A DNA stretch of 64,000 nt from Cladocopium goreaui (lineage: Eukaryota > Sar > Dinophyceae > Suessiales > Symbiodiniaceae), in NCBI GenBank assembly GCA_947184155.2, contig CAMXCT020001441.1, forward strand, positions 1-64,000, given 5' to 3'. Shown here piece by piece: positions 35,201 through 47,023 of this stretch; within the stretch, counting starts at the first letter, position 1; every line of letters begins with the position of its first letter. The translations under genes and the position numbers were made by a program. Under the pieces are notes generated by a model. It had not been told where the DNA came from and did not search any database. It saw only the letters and a list, made by a program, of their open reading frames with translations.

Positions 35201-38200
35201 GTAATGGAAATATATAATGGATGTAGGAATATTGGTATAGTAATATATTATACCATGGAATTCAGCATTATTAATGGATATAGAACAACAAATACATGGG
35301 ATGTAATGGAAATAATGGATTTGACTGGGAAACAATGGGATTTATTGGGGAAATGATGGGATATAATGGGGGAATATGGGAAATAATCAATAACATATGG
35401 GATTTGATACAATGTACTTGATCAACAATGGGTTGTAGCACAATCATTTACTAAATGACACTAGATGGATACCAATATGATGTAATCCCTTTTTTTTCAA
35501 GGTTGATATATATATATATATACACAGAATATAGAGCTGGTATATAACTTACATAATTTCAGAACTGATTTGATTTCCATTCCCCCGACTTACAGTTCGA
35601 CCCTGCGAATCAACCTTTAAAAGCCCCAGTCATCATGCAGGGTCTATGATTTAACCATGGGCATCCATGGGATCTTTGGATCTTCTAACACCCCCAGGTG
35701 TTTTCCCATCATTAATGATGAAAATATCCCCTATGGTTAGTGTAATATTATGGGAAATCCATATAATGATCCATATTATATGGATTATATGGGAAATATT
35801 AATCATAGTATCATATTATGGGAAATACATATGAAATATGGATTATATTTTAGACGGACATCCCACCATAATGTACTGATTTGTAATTAATTACGATGAA
35901 GTCCCACCATTTTCCCCGAGGTAAGAATTCGACGGGATCATCATAATCATCATCATCTTCATCATCATCGACATGGTATGATCACGGTCGTTCCTATCTT
36001 GTTATTCCTTGAAAAAAAGCAAACCCACGGTACTCATGTTAATGTGTAATAAAATGGGGACTTGATGATTCATGGAAAGAATTTGGTGTTTCAAGCATGG
36101 TGGTATTTGATGGGGATAGGAATAAGGACATGACCAGCTAACTTGATAAATAAGAACGGAAGAACGGTTGGTTTGCTGTAAAAAAATACGCGAAGTTAGA
36201 GGACTTAATGGGATATAGATATGAATGAATATTAGTGGATATGGGATTTACAATCAACAAGAGATGGGCCTCTCTGAAATCAGGGGTGATCATTGTGGCA
36301 TATGTTATGCTATGTTTTAATATGTTATGAAATTTAAAACCTTGGTTTTTTTTGGGGGGAAACTTATTTCCAAAGACACAAACAACTCATGGGAAACCTT
36401 GGATGGTTCCATTACTACTTTAATTTTTGCCATTTATTCTTCGATTTGGCCATGTCGGCTGAGGTTTTAACGCTTTTGCCGATTGATTGGTGAATTTGTC
36501 AAAATTCAAGAGTTGGGGTATTCCGAAGCAAAATTGCACTTCCAATGGGCAACTTTATTATAAATTATAAACCTTCACATTTTGGCTTACTTTATTTGCA
36601 AACACAGCCATGATATGGGATGTCTAGCAACACGCATGGGGAGATTGCCAAACAGATTTGGGGATTCAACCCACCAATGTGATGGGCAAGTGTTACATTG
36701 TAGCAATAAGACATGTATTTCTGGTTGGTGGTTTGGAACATTTTTTATTTTTCCATATATTGGGAATAACAATCCCAGCTGACTAATGAGGGGTTCAAAC
36801 CACCAACCAGTATTTGTTGGGGTCAATTTTTTCAGGGTTTTGGAAAACAACCCCGAAAAGTCCTTGCGCACTTCAAACCTAGGAATTGTCTTGCGGAGTC
36901 AAGGTATTTTGAAATGTTTGGAGCAATGGTAAGTAGCAACTTGACCATACACACATCAACCATCTCAGCTTTACTTGGCACGGATGTGCTGCAATTCCAT
37001 ACTTACTATAGGAGCACTGGTCGGATGATTTAAGATGAGAACCTGCACTGCCAGGTTACAATTTAAGGGAGAAACCCAACGTTCAGCGCTTTAAAACCTC
37101 ATGTTTCCCATGAAAATTGTAATAACATGCGGGCAATTCCACCATTTGAGGCAAACCCGTGTGGGTATGTGTCAAGTCATTTGGGTACCTTTAAGGACGC
37201 AACAATTCTGCATCAAGTTGGGTCAGTAGTATTGATTGTACATACCGCATGCCCGTTTCGAATATGAAACCAATGAAGTCCCCATTTCTGATGGCCTGGT
37301 GAATCCTTATCCATTGTCAGAACATCCATTTACCATCATTTACCCTCTGGTAATTTAACATAGCTATTGAAAATGGCCATTTATAGTGGATTTACCCATT
37401 AAAAATGGTGATTTTCCATAGTTATGTTAGTTTACCAGAGGGTACCATATTCACTCTCCCATTGCTGGTGAGTTGTACCCCCCTCACATCCGGATTACTT
37501 TCTGGTTATTCAACATATCTATGGAAAATTGCCCCATCCAGGTGAAGATGATAGGAATGATGATTTTCCATGATTTACCCATTAAATCTATTCAGACACG
37601 GTGATTTTCCAGATCACAAATCGTTAAATGACCCGCCCCATCGAGGTGATGTACATCTTTGGCGGTTCTGGGTCCCACTTTGGCTGGGACCCCCTGTTTT
37701 TTTTGGGAAAGGCGATGGGTCCGCACAGGTCAACCCTGGTGGTGTTGAAACTTCTTTCTTGCTGCACATTGATATGGGATATGTATATGTCTGTAAATGT
37801 ATATATATATATATTTATATTATATACATAACACACTTTATACAATACCCATCCGCTAACAGACTAATCAGTAAAAGCTTTTTGTTTTCGCAAGGTATCT
37901 AAGAGTGGCCATGTAACTGGGTTTCTATAGACCACTGGTCATAAGTAGCGGTTACTTGGATGCGCATCCAAGTCCCATGAACAAGCAGGTGTACAGATGT
38001 GTACATACAGTTATACCAACATAGAAAGATAGTATACATGTATGTAGCTATTTTCACACACATATCAATATTATTACAATCTGTATAAATACATATATAT
38101 AGTATAATATATATATATATATATATACATATCACACACACACAGAGCCACAATCCTGAGGTTACACCAACAAGCGCGACCTCTGCGAGTTTTGCTTCGA

Positions 38201-39326
38201 AACCGAATGTTGGAGGCTTCTGTCCAACCCGGTGGAGGCCAGGGCCCTGGGTTTCTGCGGGGGTGGCTTGGCCCGGGAAGGTCGATGTGAAGAGAAAGTC
38301 AGAGGGGCTTGGTGGATCCTCAATATATATATATATAATATATATATAAGATATATATAAGATATATATAAGATATATATATATGTATATGTATTTATGT
38401 ATTATATATGTACGTATATGTATATTTATATGTGTATATCATAGCATACCTAGCTTTGAAGTGGTGATAGCCATGGCAATCATTTGATAAACCAATGATA
38501 GCATTATAACTTGCCAGTTGCCCAGGGATCGTCTCACCCCAGCTGTTTCCAGCTCCAGGACACCCCAAGTGCTCGCTACGGTCAAAGCATGGTGGCGTAT
38601 CAACAAGGTGATCAAAGGGGTGGAGCGGTGGAGTTGCACCTGATTTCAGGGTGAAAACTAAGTATAGCTATTTCAACTAGAGAATATCTGTAGCAGTTCA
38701 TTAGAATTCTATATCTATACAAAGAGCTCCTTTTGCTGGATGACCTTTTGCTGGATGACAAACCCTGCAGGGCCGATGATGTCAACTGGTCGCTGATGTT
38801 TTCTACCGCTGCGCGCTACGATGTCAAGGATGCAAGTATAAAAGTTACACCTGAACCACACCTGAAACCACTGCCATGAAGACACGCTTTGAATCTCCTA
38901 AGTTCCATATTTTTAAAGATTCAACATCATCCAATCAATGGATTGGTTTAAGGGAAAATTTACAGGTTTAAGCCCCATATTTTTCATGGGAAAATCTATG
39001 GTTTCCTGGGTTTCCGGTTAAGATTTTCCCAACAAAACCAATCCATTGATCCAACACTCATTTCCAGCAGCTCCATCGGTGAGAAAAAAACGCGGTTCGC
39101 CATGGCGCCACGTTGCGCCGTCGTCTCTGCGCTGTTGCCGTTGCTGGCAGCGGCGGGGCAGGTGGGCGGAACGCAGATGTATGGTCAGGTTCACCATTGT
39201 AAGGGCGAAAACGGGGTATATATTTAATTGTTTGTTATATAAGTATATATGAATATATGATGTTACATATATATATATATAATAAGTATAATTATATATA
39301 TATATATTTACATGTCATATATGTAC

Positions 39327-39358
<32 letters not shown>

Positions 39359-42300
39359 GTATGTATCTATCCCATTTTTAGACAAACCCATATGGGACCA
39401 GAACTGAACGTATCTGAAACGCTGATATTCAAGGGGGTTCCGTAGTAATGGTTCTGGAGATAGTGGGACTGGCCCCGCAAGGTCTATGGAATGAAGAGCG
39501 GAAAAACACGAGACGCGGGGACATTGTCATATGGATCTGTGCAACCATGAGGTGAACCCACAATTGGGCGCCAAAATATACCCTCTGGTTATTTAACATA
39601 GCCATGGTATAGATGGCCCATTTATAGATGGTTTACCTCTTAAAAATGGGTGGATCTTTCCATGGCTATGTTTGTCATAACCAGATGGTAATTGGGACAA
39701 TGATTTTGTGAGCCAGTGGATTTGGGTGACATGCAACAAGAATGAACATCACAAAGGCAATGGCTTTGATTTCCCATCTGGTAAATTTAACAATGGACCA
39801 TTATCCATAGCTATGTACCCAGAGGGTAAAGGTGGGGTTTCACAATAAACTAATCCACTGACCATTAAAGATCCATAGCTACTAAAATTCATGAAGTATG
39901 AATAATCATTTATAGTAATTTATAGTAATTTATAGTCATTAGATTCATTAGCAATTATTAATACTCCATTAATAATCCATTAATAATCAATAGTAATCAG
40001 TAATAATCATTCATAATCCATTGATCATTAGTAATTATTAGTAATCATTACAATAATCCATTGATCATTCATTGATCATTGATCATTAAAATAATCCATT
40101 ATAGTCATCTTGGGATTTTTAAAACTAATCCATTGATCATTAATAATAATCCATTGATCATTTAATAATCAATACTAATCAGTAATAATCATTCATAATC
40201 CATTAATGATCATTCGTAATCTAATGGATTATTTTAATGATCAATGATGACCCATAATCATAATCCATCATAATCCATTAGATTAATATAATGGATTTTA
40301 ATGATTATAATGGATGGTTATTAAAATAATCCATAAAATAACCCATTCGTAATCTATTAAAATCCCAAGATGGGATGGTGTTGGCTTCCGTGCTGCGCCG
40401 CAGCCGCGGTTACAGGTGGACCCCAGGTATGCCGGACACTCAGAGGGTGGCGATGTGTCCGTTTTCTTTTTGGGAGGGTATGAGTCCGTATGAGTTAAAG
40501 GATAAAAAAGGTGTACACAATAAATAAATAAATAAATAAATATATATATATGTTATATGAGTTAGTCAGTATTGGTAGAATCAATTGTCGGATTCAAGAT
40601 ATCAACCAATGAATGTCAATGGCATGGACCGTTTGCCAAGCAAACTCGGGATGCCTTTTACAGGAATATCGACAGAAAGGGTGATACTACAAAAGTATAT
40701 GAAACCATAATCATGGACATACATGAAATGAACACAATTGCAGGCGCAGAAACCACCAATTGATCGAAATGAGAAAAGAAACTGTGGCAATGAACACAGG
40801 GTATTACATAACTCAACAAGCACCATGGAAATACCGACCCTACAACAGCAGGAATGCATCCAACCACACTTTTGAGACATGTGTATAGCAACATTTGGGG
40901 CCTTTGCGCAGTACGGATATTGCCATAGAGCTTGGTAGAACTTGCAAGAATTGCAGATACATACAGAAAACTAGGAAGGTTGCATAGCCAATGAAGTGGG
41001 ATAGTACACTGACAACCGGAATATCCAAAGTTCGATGCCATTCATCATTCCTTTCTGGGGTCTACCCCATGTTTTGGTTGCGACAAATTCTGGGAGGATT
41101 GGTTACATGAGCAGTGGAGGATGATCCCCTTGGAAAATTGCACCATGTGATATGATATATGCTTTCACACATGACTCATTTCATCACATTTCCATAAAAC
41201 TAGGATAACATACTGTGTTTATTTTTTCCTTAAAAAATGCAAGTATTGTTCTTCACAAGATACGTATGAATATATATATATATATACGCCATATATACTG
41301 TGTAATCATGTACAACTGTTTTGTACGGATAGTGCAAAAATATGTGCACGCCAAACACACACACATGTGTATATATAATACATTATATATAATACATTAT
41401 ATATAATACATTATATATAATAAATAATACATTGTATATATAGAATATATAGATAATAGATACATTATATATAATACATTACATATAATACATTATATAT
41501 ATAATATAGAATATATAGATACATTATATATATGTACAGATACATTATGTATATATATATAAATAATATTTACATACATTATATATATATGCATACAATG
41601 TGTGTATATATATATACATCTTGTGTATATATATATATACATACACAATTACACGCATATACATACTATTTACATGGATATATATATATATATTTACACA
41701 TATATTGATCATCATTGATATAGGACAAGTAACCTTGATTTCACTTGGAGCCTCAAGGCCAAAGAGATCACCGTTTACCACGTCCATGCGGCCAACGTCA
41801 GCAACATTCCCATGGACATGGACACTGGAGACGTGCCCGGAGATCTGTTGCCTGGCGCTGTTGGAGTTGCGGAGGTGAGTTTCCAGAAAGAGAAAAACAA
41901 TGGAGAACTTGCAGTGGAAATGATTGGAAATTTCTACTGTATCTGATTTTTATCTATTTCTGAATTGGTGGCTTCCAATCTTGACACATCACTGTTTCTT
42001 TTTTAGCATCTATCTACATAAGAAGTTCATGTTCCCTGATAAAGTATTGGCCTTTCTGCTCCAGTGTTCCCAGTCTAATCCTGGCGAGTGGTTGGATCCT
42101 ACTCAGAAGAAACATGTCGCTTTGTATTGGAAACCTTCCTTCGCCGTTTTGACGTGACTGCTCAAAGTCCACGATCTCCTGCATGTTGACCTGTCCTAAT
42201 TCAACATATCGATGATAACGTCTCCAGATGTTGGATGAAGCATTCTGACACTCTGGCTGGATTGATCCCGAGTGGAACCTCATATTACTGAAAAAAAGTC

Positions 42301-43249
42301 ACATCAGTGATGTGACATCACTGTTTTTTACAGGAGTGGTTCAAGTCCAAGTGCCCGAAAAATGGCAGATGTTTCTCGAGGAAATCCCAGCAGCACAATG
42401 AATCATATCAGGATCCAGTGGGAATGGTGAAACATCATTCCCGTGGGACATCGGTGTTGGAAATATCGCCTCCGGAAAAACTCTCTACAAGTTCAACTCT
42501 TCCATTTGTGGAAGATTTCCTGTATATATATATATATTATAGGTATACTTGTCGAAACGAGGACTTTCCACTCACCATACTCTGGCGATTCCCCACGTCT
42601 TCCACTTCACTTTCCTCAGAAATGTGGGCCGTTCGATTCCCCAACCGTCGAAAAACTGTCGTCAGCCAGGTTTTTCGAGCTAGATCAGTTCCTACTGCAC
42701 CGATCTCAGTGAAACCGACCGAAACTGTTTGGTTTGGGGAAACTTTTTCTTTCCTTGAATCACTTGAGGTGACTGATCATTTATCCCATTTTGATCCATG
42801 CTGTTGTTGGTAGTCTAACTATGGAAAACCAGCATCTACAACTGGGCCATTTCCATTTCCCATAGCTTTGTTAGATTACCAAAAGGATGTACTGTATCCC
42901 GTTAAAATCCCTATAACATAAACCTAACATTAGATTAATGGGCCATTTCCCCATGGCTATGTATCCCATTAAATCCTATAGAATCCCATTTAATGGCTAT
43001 GTATCCCATTAAAATCCTTTGCTTGGGATGATGGTCCACTTTCCACTGACTATCTGCATATGGGAGTTTCCTAAAATGGGGGTTTATGATGGAAAATCCT
43101 TTTAAAATGGATGATTTGGTGATACCCTAAAATGAACCTCCATGTATACATATACAATCATATATACATAATTACAATATGTGTATATATATATAATCTA
43201 CACCAAGGACCAGAGCCCCAGATTGAAATATCGCCACCATTTTGGGCAG
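32227..43249 (+). CDS. Kelch-repeat (beta-propeller) protein gene, 11 exons traced; both ends open
   Basis: Exons: 32227-32273, 32754-32828, 33365-33400, 35086-35125, 37646-37682, 38161-38237, 38559-38650, 38771-38828, 40416-40477, 41724-41829, 43208-43249. Phase is kept at all ten joins, and every acceptor is AG|G. Kelch blades follow the pattern P-x-x-R-x-GHS, then a hydrophobic run and GG, then a late Trp: SRSGHTCALYNNRYLYIFGG, DDLYVLDLETRLWRRIEAGG; GRASHSAVTDQLVMYIFGG, CEFCFETECWRLL; SARYGQSMVAYQ, ELHLISGADDVNW; DPRYAGHSEGG, VFFLGGTSN. A last blade starts at SPRLKYRHHFG. Donors are GT, GC and GA mixed. Kelch propellers bind proteins; in BTB-Kelch proteins they choose substrates for CUL3 ligases. 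No BTB or other domain was seen. The join 38828 to 40416 may skip an exon. The last exon may read on to a TAA at 43340. Confidence 0.78.
33460..33775. repeat. TATATGATGTATAC-type AT-rich repeat interrupted by a MITE
   Basis: Variants of tatatgatgtatacatatg and tatgtaattatatatatgat on both sides of an inserted inverted-repeat element. In a Kelch intron. Confidence 0.8.
33534..33668. mobile_element. MITE with AATGTCAACCC inverted ends
   Basis: AATGTCAACCCCGGATGAGA at the left, TTAATCCAGGGTTGACATT at the right, about 135 bp, inserted in an AT microsatellite. Confidence 0.6.
35170..35420. repeat. Degenerate ATGGGATNTAATGGAAATA-type repeat
   Basis: Loose copies of atgggatataatggaaataat after Kelch exon 35086-35125. 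Intronic, not coding. Confidence 0.55.
36721..36810. mobile_element. MITE with CTGGTTGGTGGTTT inverted ends, copy 2
   Basis: CTGGTTGGTGGTTTGGAACA at the left and CAAACCACCAACCAG at the right, flanked by TATTT directly on both sides. Same family as 25079-25176. Confidence 0.75.
37341..37444. mobile_element. Stowaway-like MITE (CCCTYTGG family), best-preserved copy, 104 bp
   Basis: TACCCTCTGGTAATTTAACA at the left, GTTAGTTTACCAGAGGGTA at the right, TA target sites, near-palindromic throughout. In the Kelch intron between exons 35086 and 37646. Confidence 0.8.
38315..38440. repeat. AT microsatellite with TATATATAAGA units
   Basis: Simple AT-rich tract in the short intron region after Kelch exon 38161-38237. 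Confidence 0.85.
39579..39690. mobile_element. Stowaway-like MITE (CCCTYTGG family), diverged
   Basis: TACCCTCTGGTTATTTAACA at the left, CATAACCAGATGGTA at the right. A shorter relative follows at 39772-39828. Both in a Kelch intron. Confidence 0.65.
39772..39828. mobile_element. Short internally deleted Stowaway-like MITE
   Basis: TCCCATCTGGTAAATTTAAC at the left and ATAGCTATGTACCCAGAGGGTA-type right end, only about 57 bp apart. Confidence 0.5.
39890..40375. repeat. AATCATTAATAATCCATT low-complexity foldback region
   Basis: The left part (to about 40205) is built from aatccattgatcatt/taataatc words. The right part carries the complementary words aatggattattttaatgatc. The whole could fold on itself. 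In the Kelch intron before exon 40416. Confidence 0.7.
41370..41705. repeat. [18 protein letters not shown] AT-rich tandem repeat
   Basis: Several copies of acattatatataat (about 41380-41480), then TATATACATAC tracts. In the Kelch intron before exon 41724. Confidence 0.85.
43058..43146. mobile_element. Inverted-repeat element, GGAGGTTTCCTAAAATGGGG family, copy 3
   Basis: ATATGGGAGTTTCCTAAAAT at the left, CCCTAAAATGAACCTCCATG at the right, about 89 bp. In the Kelch intron before exon 43208. Confidence 0.6.
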
Positions 43250-43383
43250 GTGATCTCCCCCATGGAGATTATGGCCACCGACTGCTGGTTTCACATTTCG
43301 GGTGTGTCCATCCCTACGTTAGGTGCAGTTCCAGTGAAATAAGTGGTTAAATATCCACATTGAAAAAGGGGTTATATCCCAAC

Positions 43384-44064
43384 CTTAGCATGTTCGTTCG
43401 GTACGTTTGGGCGTTCAGAACGCGCGTTTTAAAAACTCGCGTTCCAGAACGCGCGTTCTGAGTGAATCCTTTTTTCCAATGATATAAAGTCAATTTATTT
43501 CCGGGGTTTGAACAGAGAAACCTTTTTCCCCCACTAAAAAAAAGGATGTTGAGCTCTTGTGGGCTCAAAATGGTAGATGCAGCCACCAGAAGGCTGATCA
43601 GCGATCTGGGCCATGACTTGGACCTTGATGGGATATGTTTGGATTCGGATTGATAATTAAGTGGATAAGTGGATAAGAGTTAGTGGGAAGGGGATATATG
43701 AGATATTAAAAGGATTTTTCTAGGGTTTGATGTTGCTTTGTGTTGCTGAGAAGAACCGTTTGGACAAAAAACCTTAGGTCGGGCAGGCCTAAGATGGAAT
43801 CCTTTTTTTAGAGGCTTTAGAAAGCGCTGGGCAGGCCAAACCTGGTTTTAAAAGAATTGTGCAGGTTAAAGCCTGCAAGTTTTGCTCCTGGACTGCTTGA
43901 AAACTTCTTGAGAAACTCCATGTGCTAGAGTGGATCCTTTTTGCAGGGAGCAACAAAAGGATTCGGACGCTTCTGGGATCCATAAAACCACTAAAAACAC
44001 CCCTGCGTTCGGAACACGCGTTCCAGAACGTACGTTTTGCGTTCTGCGTTGTGAACGTGCTAAG
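43384..44064. mobile_element. 681-bp hAT-like non-autonomous DNA transposon
   Basis: Flanked by a perfect 8-bp direct repeat ATCCCAAC (43376-43383 and 44065-44072). Terminal inverted repeats read CTTAGCATGTTC at the left and, as reverse complement, CTTAGCACGTTC at the right (11 of 12). Both subterminal regions carry repeated GAACGCGCGTTC-like palindromes (about 43410-43462 and 44004-44056), a feature of hAT ends. The interior has no credible transposase. An 8-bp duplication fits the hAT class; P elements also give 8 bp. Confidence 0.8.
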
Positions 44065-44333
44065 ATCCCAACTTATGGAGGTGAACTCACTGTGGTTACA
44101 TCCATCTCCCATACCTTCTTGCGTCGCATCTTCCATCAATTTGGTTCACCAACAAGTCATGTGGGTGGTCTTTATCATTGTTTTTACTATTAGCCAATCG
44201 GTAAATCATCATTAAATGATCTATAAATGAGCCCCCAATACCATAGCTACCTTAAATAACCAGAGGTTCATATGCCATTTTATGGGCTCCCCCATGCTCC
44301 ATCATGGGCTCCTGACACCTCAGCCGCGCTGAG

Positions 44334-44406
44334 GCCGCTTCAGTGCGCCGACCCATCGTACTTCTACGACAAGTTCGAGTGCCAGAATCCGGAGCACCTC
44401 TCCAAG
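44334..44406 (+). CDS. Isolated exon of an unrecognised gene
   Basis: Opens after GAG|G, needs two bases from the previous exon, and reads PLQCADPSYFYDKFECQNPE then HLSK to a GC donor at 44407 (73 nt, phase 0 end). Composition and splice borders look coding. It could be a further exon of the Kelch gene, since the previous exon can also end at a GC donor (43247) giving the needed phase, but the sequence is not Kelch-like. No family recognised. Confidence 0.5.
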
Positions 44407-44685
44407 GCTCTACCAGCGCTGGTGACCAGATTTGTTTTTTGGGGGATGAAGGGTCCCTGGTTTCATTGTGGTTACATGGTGGTTTCATGGTATACTCATG
44501 GAGATATCATGGGATTTATATATATAAATACCAGCATATATATATACTGTTTTTACATCTACATATATATATAAATTGTAAAATTATATATATATATTTT
44601 TTTAAATTATATATTATATAATTATCGAAGGAAGTTTAGAAGTCAAACTTGCGACAATATGGACAGATGAAAAGCAGAGGTGGGA

Positions 44686-44818
44686 AGAGTCAGAGAAGAG
44701 AAGAGAAGAAGAAAGAAGATCAGAGAAGAGAAAGAGTCAGAAGAAAGAAGATCAGAGAAGAGAAAGAGTCAGAAAAAAGAATATCAGAGAAGAGAAAGAG
44801 TCAGAAGAAAGAAGATGC
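44686..44818. repeat. 33-bp purine-rich tandem repeat
   Basis: About four copies of a unit containing atcagagaagagaaagagtc. The period is a multiple of three, so several frames stay open. Confidence 0.8.
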
Positions 44819-45564
44819 AGGGGCGCGAAAAGGTAGAAAAGTCACGAATCACTGTGGCTAAAGCGGCGGGTGCGGAGCCATCTGGCCAGCTGAGAGATGA
44901 ACAATTGCACGCAGTTGTGGCGCGAAGCACATTTCCAAGTCAAAATGTACAAACACCTCAGCGTCGGACCGCTTTTGGAAGTTGACATGTCGAAAAAGCG
45001 CACGCCGTTGTTGCGCGAAGCACATTTTCGAAGTCAAAATGTTAAAAGCACCACATGCTCAGACCACTGTTGAAGATGTTGAAGGTTCAGATGTGGTTTT
45101 GCGTGGCAAGGGATTCTGCGCCTTGCCAAAAGTGAGCAAAACGTGAGGGTTTTGTAGCATTTCCAAAAACGATGGCAGGCGTGGGACGCTTGAAGAGGAT
45201 CTGCAAAGATGCATGTCGCGTTGCAGGCGCAGTACAAGAGACATGTTCATCAGAGATGCTAGGAGGTCAGGGCGCTGATTTCCTGAGAGGGATTGCACTT
45301 TGGAGCATCAGAATCCTCAGGTTTGCTAAGATGATTTTGCGTGACAGGCGCAGCGCTCTGTATGACCTGGCATCACTTTTCGTGGCAGGTGCAGCACTTT
45401 AGACAGATCTAGTGGAAAAATCGCACAACGCATTTGTACGAGGCCGTCAGCTCTGCACTCAATTTTCCATTTTGAAGGAAGTCTGGCAGAATTCCTTCGT
45501 TTTTGACGTTGTCAAATTCAAAAATTGAGGGTTTCTCGCAGAATAGCTTTGTTTTCCAGCTTGC

Positions 45565-45990
45565 AGATAGAGAGAATAGAGAGAATAGACAGAACGGACA
45601 GAATAGACAGGATAGATAGATAGAAAGATAGATAGACAGACAGACAGACAGATAGATATATAGATAGATAGAGAACTACAAGTGCAACTACAACTACAAC
45701 TGCAACTACACTACCACTACAACTACAAATGCAAATTTCCTAGGCTACAGTAGGCTAATTACACTACACTACGCTACACTAATTACAGTACACTACACTA
45801 GTTACACTACAACTATAACTACAACTACATCTACAACTACTATTACTACTACAGCTACAGCTACAACTACACCTACGTTACACTACACTAATTACACTAC
45901 AATAGACTACAACTACAACTACACTACATTACACAACACTACGCTACACTAACTACACTACAACTACAACTACAACTGCAGCTGCACTAC
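45565..45990. repeat. GATAGA tract followed by AACTAC/ACTACACT array
   Basis: Simple-sequence tract with two adjoining but different motif families. No genes. Confidence 0.9.
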
Positions 45991-47023
45991 ACCACGCTAC
46001 ATCCAGCAGCTGTGTGTGAGGTGACCACTGCAACCATTGCAACCGTTTCAAAAAACACAACTCCAACCACCGTTCGGTCCATCAGTGGATTCGCTCTGCC
46101 ATCCATGCGTCACAACAACTCACCTCTCCTATAGTGTCCTATCTTTGAAACTTCCGCCACCACCTGGTGCGGTATTACTGGTATATATATAATATACATT
46201 ACACTATATGTATATATATATATATGTAACCTGATTAATTAGTAAGGGAAATTATCCCAAGAAGAGACCTGATTTCAGGTTAGTGATCTATGATAATTTG
46301 CCCAGATTAATCCCTTTCCCCTAATGGCCAAGAGAGGTTTTTTGGTTGATTATTCGGGGATAATCATGGTCAGTATGGTGAACAATTTTATCACCCTAAC
46401 ATCATCTACTCCCCAGGAATGATCGTAAAAAACAGGTGATTGGAATATATATATATACACATTTTGGGACCATACCATAGGGGTGTTGAACATGCACCGG
46501 GGATGACTGGAGTTTTGACGGTTTTGAACCGTGGCCTTTTAGGACCCTAATATGCATGAGTTCAGTACTAGACCAGGGTGCACTTTTTGGTGGGGTAATT
46601 TAATTATTCCTAGGGGAACCGGATTGCTAGGTTATACCTGATGAATCGTGCCAAAGGAGGAACAAAATATCTATAAACGTACAACCCCTTGAACCCTTGG
46701 CCCTTTTGGCAGAAATTCACTGCTGGGGTTCAAGTAGCAATCCGATGGACATGGACACCCTGCATTTTCCGATATTTCCTGTGAAATAAGTCGGTTGGTA
46801 ATTTGTGATCCAGTAGGTTTCCAGCTGGTGTAGGAATCCCAGGAGATTTTCAGTAGATTTCCAGTTGATACCTTGGGGTAAACATACCAAAAAGACGTGG
46901 CACACCCATGGGTTCCCTGGGAAAATGATCTACCCAGTCGGTGGGTTTTCCACATCTTTTTGTATCTTTAGAGGTTGGAGGAGGCGAATCTTTATTTCCA
47001 GGTGATATTTTCATCCCGTCCAG

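Larger units (their letters stand above)
44407..47023. other. Spacer with simple repeats, no confident gene
   Basis: Contains a 33-bp purine tandem repeat (44690-44815), several short repeats around AAGTCAAAATGT (44935-45045), (GATAGACA)n at 45565-45662, an AACTAC/ACTACACT array at 45671-45990, and AT tracts near 46180-46230. Frames across the purine repeat are low-complexity Lys/Arg/Glu. Confidence 0.6.

Noticed and set aside
41724-41874. C2 domain reading of KEITVYHVHAANVSNIPMD
   Set aside because: It fits better as the end of a Kelch blade: in phase after VFFLGG and joined by a GA donor at 41830 to SPRLKYRHHFG.
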